Notes: generated by a model from the sequence alone, not told the origin. 64,000 nt of DNA from Streptomyces morookaense (GCF_013030945.1 NZ_JABBXF010000014.1:1-64000), one strand, 5' to 3'. Numbered from the stretch's first letter, positions 41,540 through 51,059 are shown. Program-made: numbers and translations.

Positions 41540-42949
41540 ATGCCCAGCACCCTGACCACCCGCACCGCCCCCGCATGCGACCGCATACGGAAGACCGGTT
41601 TCGGCCCGCGGTTCGTCGTGCCCGTCGCGATCGGCTCGATGCTCAACCCGGTCAACTCCACCATGATCTCCACCGCGTTGGTCCCGATCGGCCGCGATCT
41701 CGGCGTCGGCGCCGCCGGCACCGCCTGGCTCGTCTCGGGGCTGTACGCGGCCAGCGCGGTGGCGCAGCCCGCCATGGGCCGGATCGCCGACCACCTGGGA
41801 CCGCGCAGGGTCTACGCCGCGGGCCTGGTGCTCGTCGGACTGGCCGGGCTGGCCGGGCTCGGCGCCTCCTCGCTCGGCATGCTCGTCGCCGTCCGGGTCC
41901 TCATCGGCATCGGCACCTCCGCCGCCTATCCCGCCGCCATGGCCATGATCCGCGCCCAGTCCGCCCGGCTTGACCGCGAGCCCCCGGGCGGCGTCCTCGG
42001 CGCACTGACCGTCGCGGGGCTGGTGAGCGCGGTCGTCGGGCCCGCGCTCGGCGGCCTGCTCATCGGCCTGGCCGGCTGGCGGTCGATCTTCGGCGTCAAC
42101 GTCCCGCTGGCCGCCGCCGGACTCCTCCTCACCCTGCTGTGGCTGCCCGCGGACGAACCGCGCACGGCACCGCGGGAACCGGTGTGGCAGGCGCTCGACC
42201 CGCTGGGCGTCCTGCTGTTCACGGGCGTCACGGTCTCCGCGATGCTCTTCCTGATGCACCTGCGCCACCCCGACTGGCCGCTGCTCGCGCTCGCCCTCGC
42301 CATGGCGGGCGCCCTCATCGCCTGGGAACTCCGGGCCCGCAAGCCGTTCCTCGACCTGCGGATGCTGGCCGTCAACCGCCCCCTGCTGCGCACCTACGCC
42401 CGCTCCGGGGCGGCGTTCCTCGTCATCTACTGCATCCTGTACGGCTACACGCAGTGGCTGGAGGAGGTCCCGGGCTACTCGGCGACCGTCACGGGGCTGG
42501 TGATGCTGCCCATGTCCGCGACGGCGGCGCTGTGTTCGTGGTTCGGGGCGCGGGGCAGGCGGGTCCGCGGACCGCTGGTGACCGGCACGGCCGCCATGAC
42601 GGTGGCCGCCGCGGCGCTGGTCCTCGTCGGACCCGGCACGCCCGTCCTGCTGCTGGCGGCCGTCGGTGTCGTCTTCGGACTGCCCAACGGGCTCAACGCC
42701 GTGGGCAACCAGACCGCGCTCTACGCCCAGGCGCCCGAGGGCCGGATGGGCACGGCGGCCGGCTTCCTCCGCACGGCCCAGTACACCGGCGCCGTCGTCT
42801 CCGCCGCGCTCATCGGACTGCTGTACGGGGACCGGGCCGGCACCCACGGCCTGCACACCATCGCCCTCGTGCTCACGGGGCTCGGCGTCGTGCTGCTCGC
42901 GGCCACGCTGGCGGACCGGAGCCTGTCGAAAGGTACCCTTTCCAAGTGA
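41540..42949 (+). CDS. MFS efflux transporter (DHA2 type)
   Basis: A 469-aa transporter with about 12-14 membrane segments. Motif A appears as GRIADHLGPRRVYAAG, and motif C as GLVSAVVGPALGGLLIGLAG. STMISTALVPIGRDLGVG in the first helix is typical of multidrug exporters. The ATG at 41540 follows GGAAGAAG. The stop overlaps the marR start (GTGA), and a perfect palindrome lies in the promoter, so it is probably induced by the compound the MarR protein binds. Confidence 0.9.
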   Translation: MPSTLTTRTAPACDRIRKTGFGPRFVVPVAIGSMLNPVNSTMISTALVPIGRDLGVGAAGTAWLVSGLYAASAVAQPAMGRIADHLGPRRVYAAGLVLVGLAGLAGLGASSLGMLVAVRVLIGIGTSAAYPAAMAMIRAQSARLDREPPGGVLGALTVAGLVSAVVGPALGGLLIGLAGWRSIFGVNVPLAAAGLLLTLLWLPADEPRTAPREPVWQALDPLGVLLFTGVTVSAMLFLMHLRHPDWPLLALALAMAGALIAWELRARKPFLDLRMLAVNRPLLRTYARSGAAFLVIYCILYGYTQWLEEVPGYSATVTGLVMLPMSATAALCSWFGARGRRVRGPLVTGTAAMTVAAAALVLVGPGTPVLLLAAVGVVFGLPNGLNAVGNQTALYAQAPEGRMGTAAGFLRTAQYTGAVVSAALIGLLYGDRAGTHGLHTIALVLTGLGVVLLAATLADRSLSKGTLSK

Positions 42950-43416
42950 TCCACGAGCAGCCGCAGTCCCCTGCCGCAGCCGCCCCGCCCGAGCTCGCCG
43001 AAGCAGCGGCGAAACTGCGTGTCCTGACGGGGCAGTTGATGAGGCGCCTGCGCGCCGCCTCCGAGGGCGAGGGCGTGACGCTCTCCCAGGCCGCCGTCCT
43101 CAGCAGGCTGGACCGGCACGGCCCCGCCACCACGGTCGCCCTCGCCCGGGCCGAGCGGGTCCGCCCCCAGTCGATGGGCGCGACCGTCGGCGCCCTGGAG
43201 GAGGAGGGCCTCGTCCAGCGCTCCCCGCACCCCACCGACCGCCGCCAGGCCATCATGTCCCTCACGGACAAGGGCCGCCGCCAGCTGACGGAAGTACGAC
43301 GCACCCGCGAGGGGTGGATCGCACAGGCGCTGGGCGAGCGGCTGGACGAGCGGGAACAGGCCGTGGTCATCGAGGCGCTGGATCTGCTGGCGCGGCTGGC
43401 GGAGGACGAGGCCTGA
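42946..43416 (+). CDS. MarR-family transcriptional regulator
   Basis: A 156-aa winged-helix repressor. The fold is visible from LTGQLMRRLRAASEGEGVTL through the recognition helix region TTVALARAERVRPQSMGATV and the wing SPHPTDRRQAIMSLTDKGRR. The GTG at 42946 overlaps the MFS stop. A GAAAGG/CCTTTC inverted repeat sits just upstream, inside the MFS end. The likely target is the palindrome at 41469. Confidence 0.92.
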   Translation: MIHEQPQSPAAAAPPELAEAAAKLRVLTGQLMRRLRAASEGEGVTLSQAAVLSRLDRHGPATTVALARAERVRPQSMGATVGALEEEGLVQRSPHPTDRRQAIMSLTDKGRRQLTEVRRTREGWIAQALGERLDEREQAVVIEALDLLARLAEDEA

Positions 43417-43446
43417 ACTGCCCCGCCCACGGGCAGACTGCGGCCC

Positions 43447-44907
43447 ATGGGGCAGAACATCGTGATCGTCGGTGCCGGCGTCGCCGGTACGAGCGTCCTC
43501 GTCCACCTCGTCGACGCCCTCACCCGCACCGGGCTCACCGGTGCCCCCTGCACCGTCCACCTCGTGGACCCGCACCCGCCCGGCTGGGGGCTCGCCTTCG
43601 GGGACCCTGATCCGCTGCTGCTGTGCAACAGTGCCGCCGAGATCAACTCCGTCCGGGCGGACCGGCTCGACGACTTCGTCGTCCACCTGCGTGCCCACGG
43701 CTGGACGGGCACGCCCAAGGACTGCGTCCCGCGGGTGCGGATGGCCGAGTACTGCCACGAGCGCTCCGCACAGGCCACCGCACGGGCCGCCGCCCACGGG
43801 ATCGGCGTCCGCCACCACCGCACCACGGCCGGCTCGGTCGGCACCGGGCCCGGCCACCCGGTGCGCCTCGGCACCGGAGAGGAGCTCGCCGGCGACGCCG
43901 TGATCATCGGCACCGGCGTCCAACGGCCCCGCGTCCCGCACAAGTTCGCGGAGTTCACCGGGCACCCCGCCTACCTCGACAGCCCCTACCCCGCCCACCG
44001 CCTCCGGGACACACTGCGCGCCGGCAGCCGCGTACTCGTCCTCGGCACGCACCAGTCCGCCGTCGACGCCTCCCTGCTGCTGTGCCGCGAAGGGCACCAC
44101 GCCACCCTCACCTCGCCGTCGGGGCAGCTGCCCGCCGTGCGCCCCTCGCTCGCCGCGCCCGGGCACCCGCTGCCTCCGCTCGACCGCATCGCCGCGCTCG
44201 ACCCCGCGGACCCGCACCTCGCGGACCGGCTGCTGCGGTGCGCGGTGGAGGCGCTCCGGCTGCTCGGCCCCCGGCCGCTGCGTCTGCAGACCTCCGCCGC
44301 CGCCGACCCCGTGCAGCGGCTGCGCGAGGAGACGGCCCTGGTCGAGTCGGGCTCCTGCGCCTGGCCGGACCTGGTGGTGCCGGTGATCGAGGGGGCCATC
44401 GCCCTCGGCGGCAGACTTCCCGACCACCGCCTGCGGGCCCTGCTGGCGCACTTCGCGCCCTTCACCGGCCGCTATGCCACGGCGATGACGGTCGTCAACG
44501 CCCGCCGCCTGCTGGCCCACTTCGACGCGGGCCGCCTCCGCGTCGCCCCCGCCTACCCCGAGGCCGTCGCCGTCCGCGACGGCGCCTGGCAGGTGCAGTG
44601 GCCGGACGGGAGACGGGAGCGCTTCGGGCACGTCGTCAACGCCACCGGTTTCGAGCTGCCCGCCCTGCACTGGAACCGGGACCGCAGCGCACTGCACCTG
44701 TCCGGGCCGCAGCCCGGCGGCCGGGCGCTCGGCCGGCTGGAGGCCGACCTCCGGGTCCGGCGGCACCCGCAGGCGCCGCCCGAGCGCGTGTGGCTGGCAG
44801 GGGTGGGCACGCACGTCCGCATCCCGTTCTCGAACCACCTGCGCAATGTGGCCCGGCAGGCCCGGCACGTCGCCGAGCAGGTCGCGGCGGGCGCGCCTGC
44901 GCGGTGA
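43447..44907 (+). CDS. FAD/NAD(P)-binding protein
   Basis: A 486-aa flavoprotein-like enzyme with an N-terminal Rossmann motif IVIVGAGVAGTSVLVHL, the segment CNSAAEINSVRADRLDDFV, and a second nucleotide site in SRVLVLGTHQSAVDASLLL. This matches the FAD/NAD-binding family found as a stand-alone protein in actinomycetes (NAD_binding_9 type). The reaction is unknown; relatives include N-hydroxylating-type monooxygenases. The next gene, an SDR, follows 63 bases later on the same strand. Confidence 0.82.
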   Translation: MGQNIVIVGAGVAGTSVLVHLVDALTRTGLTGAPCTVHLVDPHPPGWGLAFGDPDPLLLCNSAAEINSVRADRLDDFVVHLRAHGWTGTPKDCVPRVRMAEYCHERSAQATARAAAHGIGVRHHRTTAGSVGTGPGHPVRLGTGEELAGDAVIIGTGVQRPRVPHKFAEFTGHPAYLDSPYPAHRLRDTLRAGSRVLVLGTHQSAVDASLLLCREGHHATLTSPSGQLPAVRPSLAAPGHPLPPLDRIAALDPADPHLADRLLRCAVEALRLLGPRPLRLQTSAAADPVQRLREETALVESGSCAWPDLVVPVIEGAIALGGRLPDHRLRALLAHFAPFTGRYATAMTVVNARRLLAHFDAGRLRVAPAYPEAVAVRDGAWQVQWPDGRRERFGHVVNATGFELPALHWNRDRSALHLSGPQPGGRALGRLEADLRVRRHPQAPPERVWLAGVGTHVRIPFSNHLRNVARQARHVAEQVAAGAPAR

Positions 44908-44970
44908 CGGGCGCCCCGGCAGCGCACAATACGGTCGCCCGGGTCCGCCGACCGGCCGCCGAGGAGTCAG

Positions 44971-45924
44971 ATGCACAGCTGGACCACCCAGGACATGCCC
45001 AGCCAGGAGGGCCGGCTGGCCGTCGTGACCGGCGCCGGCAGCGGCATCGGCTACGTCACCGCGCGGGAGCTCGCCCGGGCGGGGGCCGAGGTCGTCATGG
45101 CGGGCCGGGACGAGGGCAGGATGCGGGATGCCGCCCGGCGCGCGGCCGCCGAGGCGCCGGGCGCGCGAGTGCGTCCCGAGCTGCTCGACCTGGCGGACCT
45201 GTCCTCCGTGGAGGCCTTCTCCGAGCTGCTGGGCCGCGCCGGCCGGCCGGTGAATCTCCTGGTCAACAACGCGGCCGTGATGGCCGTGCCGGAACGGCGC
45301 ACCACCGTGGACGACTTCGAGCTCACCGTCGGCGTCAACCACCTGGGCCACTTCGCCCTCACCGGACGGCTGTTGCCGTTGCTGCTGCGGGCGCCCGGGT
45401 CCCGCGTCGTCACCGTCAGCGCGGCCATCGCCCGCAGCCCGCTGGCCGATCCGAGCGACCTGCAGAGCACCCGGCACTACCGGCCGATGGCCGCGTACGC
45501 CAAGTCCAAGCTTGCGAACGTGCTGTTCGCGCTGGAGCTCCAACGCCGCGCCGACGCCGCGGGCGCGGGGCCGGTCAGCGTGGCCGTGCACCCGGGCTCC
45601 AGCCTGACGGGCCTGCAGCGGCACCTGTCCCGGCCCGTGCGGCGCCTGGCCGATCTCGCGCTGGAACGCTTCGTCGGCCAGCCCGTCGAGGCCGCCGCGC
45701 TACCGTCCCTGTACGCGGGCACCGCGCCCGGCATCGCGCCGGGCGGCTTCTACGGACCCACCGGGCGCTTCGAGGCCCGCGGCGCCCCCGGCCCCGTGGA
45801 ACTGCCCACGGCCGCCGGGGACACGGCCCGGGCACGCGCCCTGTGGGAGACGTCGGAGGCCCTCACCCGGGTCCCGTACATCTGGCCGGGCGCCCCGTAC
45901 TTCGAGGAGGAGCACCCGTTCTGA
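44971..45924 (+). CDS. Short-chain dehydrogenase/reductase
   Basis: A 317-aa NAD(P)-dependent oxidoreductase. Cofactor motif TGAGSGIG (21-27), NNAA at about 99-102, and the catalytic set S150, Y176, K180 (YAKSK) are in place. It resembles the retinol-dehydrogenase/WWOX-like branch with the motif GVNHLGHFALTGRLLPLL. The C-terminal part is longer than the basic SDR fold. The substrate is unknown. Neighbours are oxidative enzymes (FAD protein, Fe(II)/2OG oxygenase), so the three may modify one metabolite. Confidence 0.9.
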   Translation: MHSWTTQDMPSQEGRLAVVTGAGSGIGYVTARELARAGAEVVMAGRDEGRMRDAARRAAAEAPGARVRPELLDLADLSSVEAFSELLGRAGRPVNLLVNNAAVMAVPERRTTVDDFELTVGVNHLGHFALTGRLLPLLLRAPGSRVVTVSAAIARSPLADPSDLQSTRHYRPMAAYAKSKLANVLFALELQRRADAAGAGPVSVAVHPGSSLTGLQRHLSRPVRRLADLALERFVGQPVEAAALPSLYAGTAPGIAPGGFYGPTGRFEARGAPGPVELPTAAGDTARARALWETSEALTRVPYIWPGAPYFEEEHPF

Positions 45925-45994
45925 TGCAACAGCCGCTTCAGTGGCCGGACTTGGGCCTTGCCAGCGCCCCGGCCACGGTTCGCATACTGCCCTC

Positions 45995-46963
45995 ATGTCG
46001 ACGACCCGGGCGAGAAGCCGAAGAAGCAGCGCGCTCAACCTCCCGAGAACGGCCACCGGATTCGACCAGGTCCTCCACGCGGTTCGCGCGAGGCCGCCGC
46101 GCCGGGCACCGGACCTGCCAGGCGAACCGCGCTGGCGCAGCGACTTCGTGGTCATGGACCCCCGGGGGCCGCGGGTGCGGCTCCAGGAGTTCGGCTACAC
46201 GTCCCGTGAACTCGGCCGCGGCCAGGGCCGGCTGGACGACACCGCACTCGTCGGCCCCGTACAGATCCTGACACCCGAGGGCCTCGCCTGCCTCACCGAG
46301 GTGTGCGACCGGCTGGAGGGCGCCGCGGGCGCCAGCCGCTTCATCGCCACGCGCCGGGTGCGCAGCGCCGACCTGATGTCGGCGTTCATCAACAACATGA
46401 TCCGCGACCGGACGTTCCTGCTGACGTGCTCCCGTCTGGTGGGCGTCCCCCTGATCCCGCACCCGCTGCGCATCCCGACCGCCCAGATCAACTACTTCGA
46501 GGGCAGGGGCCCCGGCGCCCGCCCCGACATCGTGCGGTGGCACCGCGACGGCATGGACTACGTCTTCACGATCCAGCTGAACGGCTACGAGGACTACGAG
46601 GGCGGCCGGTTCAGCTACTTCCGCGGCCGCACGGACGAGTTCGACGGCGTGCAGGAGGGCGACCCGAGGATCCGCGAGGCGGACTGCGGGGACCGGGGCG
46701 CCACCCTGTTCCTGCACGGGAGCCGGATCTTCCATGCGGTGACCCCCGTGACGCGGGGGCGGCGGGTGACGCTGGTCGTCTCGTTCTTCTGCCCGTACTT
46801 CGCCCGGCAGGACTCGAACACGTTCTGGCACCTCGCCGGTGACGACGGGATCCCGGCGACGATCCCGTGCTGGCTGCGGCTGAAATGGCCGGTGCGGGAC
46901 GCGGCGATGGACTATGCGCTGCGGGCGGGGAGCCCGGTGGTGACGTGGGAGGACGTGCGGTAG
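45995..46963 (+). CDS. Fe(II)/2-oxoglutarate-dependent oxygenase
   Basis: A 322-aa protein of the prolyl-4-hydroxylase-like double-stranded beta-helix superfamily. Iron ligands are H183 and D185 in WHRDGMDYVF and H247 in IFHAVTPV; the 2-oxoglutarate arginine lies in RGRRVTLVVSFF. An N-terminal helical part of about 110 aa precedes the core. It would hydroxylate a protein side chain or a small molecule. The ATG at 45995 has no ribosome site; CATACT lies just upstream, so a leaderless mRNA is possible. Confidence 0.85.
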   Translation: MSTTRARSRRSSALNLPRTATGFDQVLHAVRARPPRRAPDLPGEPRWRSDFVVMDPRGPRVRLQEFGYTSRELGRGQGRLDDTALVGPVQILTPEGLACLTEVCDRLEGAAGASRFIATRRVRSADLMSAFINNMIRDRTFLLTCSRLVGVPLIPHPLRIPTAQINYFEGRGPGARPDIVRWHRDGMDYVFTIQLNGYEDYEGGRFSYFRGRTDEFDGVQEGDPRIREADCGDRGATLFLHGSRIFHAVTPVTRGRRVTLVVSFFCPYFARQDSNTFWHLAGDDGIPATIPCWLRLKWPVRDAAMDYALRAGSPVVTWEDVR

Positions 46964-46983
46964 GCGGAGGGCGCCTCCCGCTC

Positions 46984-47685
46984 CTACCCCGCCCCCCGCG
47001 GCGCATGCCGCAAATACGCCAGTACCGCGCTCACCCGGCGGTGCAGCCGGCTCTCCTCCGCCAATCCCAGCTTGGAGAACGTCGAGTTGACGTGTTTCTC
47101 GATCGTCGACTCCGACAGCGTCAGCGCCATCGCGATCGCCCGGTTCGTCTTGCCCTCCGCCATGTGCCGCAGCACATCCAGTTCCCGGCGGGTCAGGGCC
47201 GCCAGCGGGGCGTCCGCCGCGCGGGTGTGGCTGCCCATGAGGACCTCCACGATGCGCGGGTCGACCACCGATCGGCCCGCCGCCACCTCCCGCAACGCCC
47301 TCAGCAGCTCGTCCAGTTCGCCGATCCGCTCCTTCAGCAGGTACGCCAGGCCGTCCGTCCCCCGCTGGAAGAGGTCGAACGCGTAGTTCTCGTCGGCGTG
47401 CTGCGAGAGCATCACGACGCCGATGCCGGGGTGCGCGGCCCGGATCGCGTGGGCCGCCGCGATGCCCTCCGTGTGGTGGCTCGGCGGCATCCTGATGTCC
47501 GCGATCACCGCCTCGGGGCGCAAGCGGTCGACGGCGTCGAGGAGTTCGTCCGCGTCGCCGACCGCCGACACCACGGCCACGTGGCCGGTGTCCTCGAGCA
47601 GCCGGCGCGTGCCCTCGCGCACCAGGTAGTGGTCCTCGGCGATCACGACCCGCATCGGTTCGTCGGGCGTTTCCGTCGGTGTCAC
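46984..47685 (-). CDS. NarL/FixJ-family response regulator next to lanthipeptide locus
   Basis: A 233-aa regulator: receiver domain (about 10-130; AEDHYLVREG, phospho-acceptor D63 in VIADIRMPP) and a LuxR helix-turn-helix (about 165-225; KTNRAIAMALTLSESTIEKH). The GTG at 47685 is preferred over the ATG six bases upstream because GGAGG lies six bases before the GTG but directly abuts the ATG; the GTG also overlaps the kinase stop (GTGA). With the kinase it may control the divergent RiPP operon. Confidence 0.92.
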   Translation of the reverse strand: MTPTETPDEPMRVVIAEDHYLVREGTRRLLEDTGHVAVVSAVGDADELLDAVDRLRPEAVIADIRMPPSHHTEGIAAAHAIRAAHPGIGVVMLSQHADENYAFDLFQRGTDGLAYLLKERIGELDELLRALREVAAGRSVVDPRIVEVLMGSHTRAADAPLAALTRRELDVLRHMAEGKTNRAIAMALTLSESTIEKHVNSTFSKLGLAEESRLHRRVSAVLAYLRHAPRGAG

Positions 47686-49748
47686 CGGCATCCTCCGTCC
47701 TCGCGCACCCGCTCGGCCAGCCGGGAGCGGATCACAGTACCGCCCCCGGCCCGGCTGGTGATCAGCAGATCGCCGCCGACCGCCTCGATCCTGTCCCGCA
47801 TCCCGGTCAGCCCCGACCCGGCGGCGGGGTCGCCGCTGAAGCCGACGCCGTCGTCGGTGACCTCCACCACCAGCCAGCCGCCGGACCGCGTTATGCGGAT
47901 GGTCGCGTGTGTGGCGTCGGCGTGTTTGAGCACGTTGGTCAGCGCCTCCGAGACCAGATAGAACGCCGACTCCTCGACCTCGAGCGCGAAGCGCACCCGG
48001 TCCAACGAGTCCTCGACGTGCACGGTGACCGGGATCGGCATCCGGCGGGCACGGGAGGTGACGGCGGCCACCAGGCCCTGGTCGGTGAGGACCGGCGGGT
48101 GGATGCCGTGGGCGACCTCGCGCAGTTCGTCGATGACGCGGTACGCGTCGTCCTGGACCTCGGTGAGCACCGCGTCGATGTCGCCCCCGCGGGCGAGCCG
48201 GTTGCGGGCGAGCCGCAGCTTGGCGACCAGGGCCACCAGGTCCTGCTGGATGCCGTCGTGCAACCGGCGCTCGATGCGCCGCCGTTCGCCGTCCTGGGCG
48301 TGCACGATGCGGGCGCGCGAGGCGTCGAGCTCGCCCGCCTGGCGCTGCACCTCCTCGACGCGCGCGGACAGTTCGGCGGCGAGGTGCACATTGTGGACGG
48401 CCAGCGCGGCCTGCCGGGCCAGGGTCTCGACCACGTCGTGGTCCTCCGGCGTGAACCGGCCCTCCGTCTTGGGCCCGTACTCGATGAGGCCGAGGACCTC
48501 GTGCCCGTACCAGAGGGGGAGGCTCGTCCTGGAGGTCCTGTCCGTCTCCTCGCCCGCGGCGCCCAGGTGCGCCGGAAGTCCCTCGCCACCCAGCCGGATG
48601 CGGACCCACTGCAGGTTCAGCCCCTCCTGGAGGCCCGCGGCCAGCTGGGGGGCCAGCCGGTCGAGGTCATAGGCGTGTTCGAGAGCGGTGCCGAACTGGA
48701 CGATCAGTTCGAAGCTGCTGAGCCGCTTGCCGAAGACCCGCCGCTCGGCGAGCTGGTTCAGCCGTTCCCGCACCGGCTGGAACAGGGCTGTCGCGGTGAC
48801 GGCGACGAGGACGGACAGGCCGATCGGGAAGTACTGGCCGGCCGTCAGCCCGAGCGTCATCGCCATGCCCAGGTACCACGCGCTGATGATCAGCCACAGC
48901 GTGCCGTAGACGACTTCGCGGCGGATGACGATGTCCACGCCGAGGAAGCGGTACCGGAAGGCCGCGTAGACGACGGACAGCGAGATGAGCACATACGGCA
49001 GCGCGCCGAGCAGCGAGCCGATGAGGTAGAGGATGCCGGTCTCGCCGTGCCAGGTGCGGAAGAGGCGGCAGCTGCCGCGGCCCAGGAAGAGGACGGCCGC
49101 CGCGGTGGCGAGGGGCAGCAGCCGCGCGACGTCCTCCTGCCCGGCCGCGCGGGCCCGCAGGCAGCGGACGACGAGCAGGGCGGCGCCGACCCCGGGCAGC
49201 CAGGCCTCGGGGTGGTAGAAGACGGCGAGTTCGACGATGCGGGTGGGCACCCCGGCGAGGGGCAGGACGAGCGGCAGGGTGAGCAGGCCCCAGAACGCGC
49301 CCAGGACGACACGCTCGTGGCGGAAGCGGTAACGGCCGTCGGGCAGGAGGGCGAGCAGGCGTACGACGAGGACGCTGAAGGTCAGGTTGTTGACCTCGGT
49401 CGGCAGCAGGACGGCTGAAGCCTCCGGCGAGGGAAGGCCGTTCTCGGGCGCGGTCAGGTCCCAGCCGTACCGGGTGGTGAGCAGGGCGGCGGTGTAGCGG
49501 ATGGCGATGCTCGACGCGAGAGCGGTGCCGACGAGCAGCAGCCGGCGCGCGACCGGGTTGGCGGGAGCGTGCCACCAGGCGAACAGGCCCGCGCAGTAGC
49601 ACGGCAGGACGGAGCCCAGGATCCAGGGCAGCGTCACGGTGTTGTTCCGCAGAAGTATCGCGCCGGCCGCCACGGCCCACAGAAGGCACAGTCCGCCGGA
49701 GATCGCGGCAATGCGCATGGGCCGGCCGGTACCCCTCACCCGCGCCAT
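47682..49748 (-). CDS. Sensor histidine kinase with GAF-like domain
   Basis: A 688-aa membrane kinase: seven or eight membrane segments in the first ~310 residues, a GAF-like domain (about 345-470, including LVPLAR-like LPLWYGHEVLGLIEYGP), a coiled helix, then HisKA_3 with H497 in RRLHDGIQQDLVALVAKL and a HATPase_c domain (LVSEALTNVLKHADATHA, GSGLTGMRDRIEAVGGD). Its size and layout fit kinases that read membrane or lipid-soluble signals. The ATG at 49748 has no clear ribosome site and CATAAT overlaps it. It is divergent from the radical SAM gene. Confidence 0.88.
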   Translation of the reverse strand: MARVRGTGRPMRIAAISGGLCLLWAVAAGAILLRNNTVTLPWILGSVLPCYCAGLFAWWHAPANPVARRLLLVGTALASSIAIRYTAALLTTRYGWDLTAPENGLPSPEASAVLLPTEVNNLTFSVLVVRLLALLPDGRYRFRHERVVLGAFWGLLTLPLVLPLAGVPTRIVELAVFYHPEAWLPGVGAALLVVRCLRARAAGQEDVARLLPLATAAAVLFLGRGSCRLFRTWHGETGILYLIGSLLGALPYVLISLSVVYAAFRYRFLGVDIVIRREVVYGTLWLIISAWYLGMAMTLGLTAGQYFPIGLSVLVAVTATALFQPVRERLNQLAERRVFGKRLSSFELIVQFGTALEHAYDLDRLAPQLAAGLQEGLNLQWVRIRLGGEGLPAHLGAAGEETDRTSRTSLPLWYGHEVLGLIEYGPKTEGRFTPEDHDVVETLARQAALAVHNVHLAAELSARVEEVQRQAGELDASRARIVHAQDGERRRIERRLHDGIQQDLVALVAKLRLARNRLARGGDIDAVLTEVQDDAYRVIDELREVAHGIHPPVLTDQGLVAAVTSRARRMPIPVTVHVEDSLDRVRFALEVEESAFYLVSEALTNVLKHADATHATIRITRSGGWLVVEVTDDGVGFSGDPAAGSGLTGMRDRIEAVGGDLLITSRAGGGTVIRSRLAERVREDGGCR

Positions 49749-49997
49749 TATGGGCGGAGTTCATGACCTTGGTCCAGAAGCTGTCCCGCAAACGCGCATG
49801 GAGGAAAACCTCCAGTGGAATCGGGGGGTTCCGGGGTGCCCGTCCAATCCGCCGGGGCGGCAGACTCGGTATGTCCGCCGTGGAAAAGTCCCCGATACGG
49901 CGGACGGGTGACGGCAGGTCGTTCTGGCGTACGACACCACGAACTCTGCACGAACCGCTCCGTGTTGAAAAGCCGGTGGAAAATCCGAAGGGGAACC
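49749..49997. promoter_or_regulatory. Divergent regulatory region before the RiPP operon
   Basis: This 249-base region is less GC-rich than its surroundings. It must hold the promoters for the kinase (minus) and the radical SAM gene (plus). A small GGAGG-AAAA-CCTCC hairpin sits at 49800-49813. The short open frames across it lack coding character. No clear -10/-35 pair stands out. Confidence 0.4.
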
Positions 49998-51059
49998 ATG
50001 CTCGAGTCGTCCGGTCCCGAGGTGGTCGTCTGGGACACCACCTACGCCTGCCCACTGCGGTGTTCGCACTGCTATTCGGAGTCCGGACGCCGGGCTCCGC
50101 GGCAATTGGGCCACGAGGACATGCTGCGGGTCGCCGATGCCCTGATCACGCTCAACCCCCGCGTGGTCGCCCTGTCCGGCGGCGAACCCCTCGTCGTCAA
50201 GGGCATCTTCGAGGTGGCCGCACGGCTGTCCCGCGCCGGGATCAAGACGGCCGTCTACACCAGCGGCTGGATCATGGAACCGTGGATGGCCACGGAGCTC
50301 GCCAAGGTCTTCGACGAGGTCATCGTGAGTCTCGACGGGGCCACCGCGCAGATCCACGACCGGATCAGGGGCCGGCGCGGCTCCTTCGACCGGGCCCTGA
50401 GCGCCCTCACCCTGCTCGACGCCGCAGCCCGCGAGCGGCGCCGCCGGCGGCGCAGCCCGCTGTGGTTCGGAATCGACTGCGTCGTGGTGCGCAGCAATTT
50501 CCCGCAGCTGGAGGAGTTCTGCACGGCCATCGCCCCGCGATTCCCGGAACTCCGCAGCGTCACCTTCAACGCGGCGGTTCCCGAAGGCCTCGCCAGCCGC
50601 CCCGAGTTCGGCCATTTCGAACTTCTCGACGACGAACAGGTGGCGGAATTGACGAGCACGGAACGGCACGCCCGGCTCCAGGCCCTCGCCCCGGAATCGG
50701 TGCGCGTCTTCACCACCGACAACAGCAATCTCGTCATGCGCCCCGACCGCTTCGCCAGCGGCGTCGACGCACGGGTGATGCAGGTCGAACCGGACGGCGA
50801 CGTACGGGCCCTTCCCGTCTACGAAGGAACGGTCGGAAACCTGCTCGAGGAATCCCCGATGGAACTCTGGCAGCGCGGCATCGCGCGGCTGAACGACCCC
50901 TTCGTCGTCGAGACGCTCTCCGCCGTGCGCACCATGCAGGACTGGGCGGAGGCGGTGCGGCGGATGGACTACCACTTCGGCTCCCCGGAGGTGCGGTCCC
51001 GGATCGATCGCCGCTCGGTCCGGACGAACCCCCCGGAATTCAGCGCCCTCGCGCTGTGA
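49998..51059 (+). CDS. Radical SAM protein of the RiPP cluster
   Basis: A 353-aa enzyme. The [4Fe-4S]/SAM site is C18-x3-C22-x2-C25 in YACPLRCSHC, followed by ALSGGEPLV (SAM contact) and EVIVSLDGATAQIHDRIRG. The fold is like PqqE/MftC-type peptide-modifying enzymes. The C-terminal part keeps the SPASM-like outline (VEPDGDVRALPVYEGTVGNL, then EESPMELW) but the usual cysteines are missing, so it probably has only one cluster. GAAGGGG precedes the ATG. LanKC1 starts 33 bases downstream, so the precursor or its product is the expected substrate. A radical SAM enzyme beside class III synthetases is unusual. Confidence 0.88.
   Translation: MLESSGPEVVVWDTTYACPLRCSHCYSESGRRAPRQLGHEDMLRVADALITLNPRVVALSGGEPLVVKGIFEVAARLSRAGIKTAVYTSGWIMEPWMATELAKVFDEVIVSLDGATAQIHDRIRGRRGSFDRALSALTLLDAAARERRRRRRSPLWFGIDCVVVRSNFPQLEEFCTAIAPRFPELRSVTFNAAVPEGLASRPEFGHFELLDDEQVAELTSTERHARLQALAPESVRVFTTDNSNLVMRPDRFASGVDARVMQVEPDGDVRALPVYEGTVGNLLEESPMELWQRGIARLNDPFVVETLSAVRTMQDWAEAVRRMDYHFGSPEVRSRIDRRSVRTNPPEFSALAL

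Noticed and set aside
42928..42942. GAAAGG/CCTTTC inverted repeat at the MFS-marR junction as a second operator
   Set aside because: It is short, lies inside coding sequence and differs from the 22-bp palindrome; insufficient support.
49764..49910. Short open frames upstream of the radical SAM gene as a second precursor peptide
   Set aside because: No ribosome site at good spacing and no class III leader motif; one frame is a 5' extension into the radical SAM gene.
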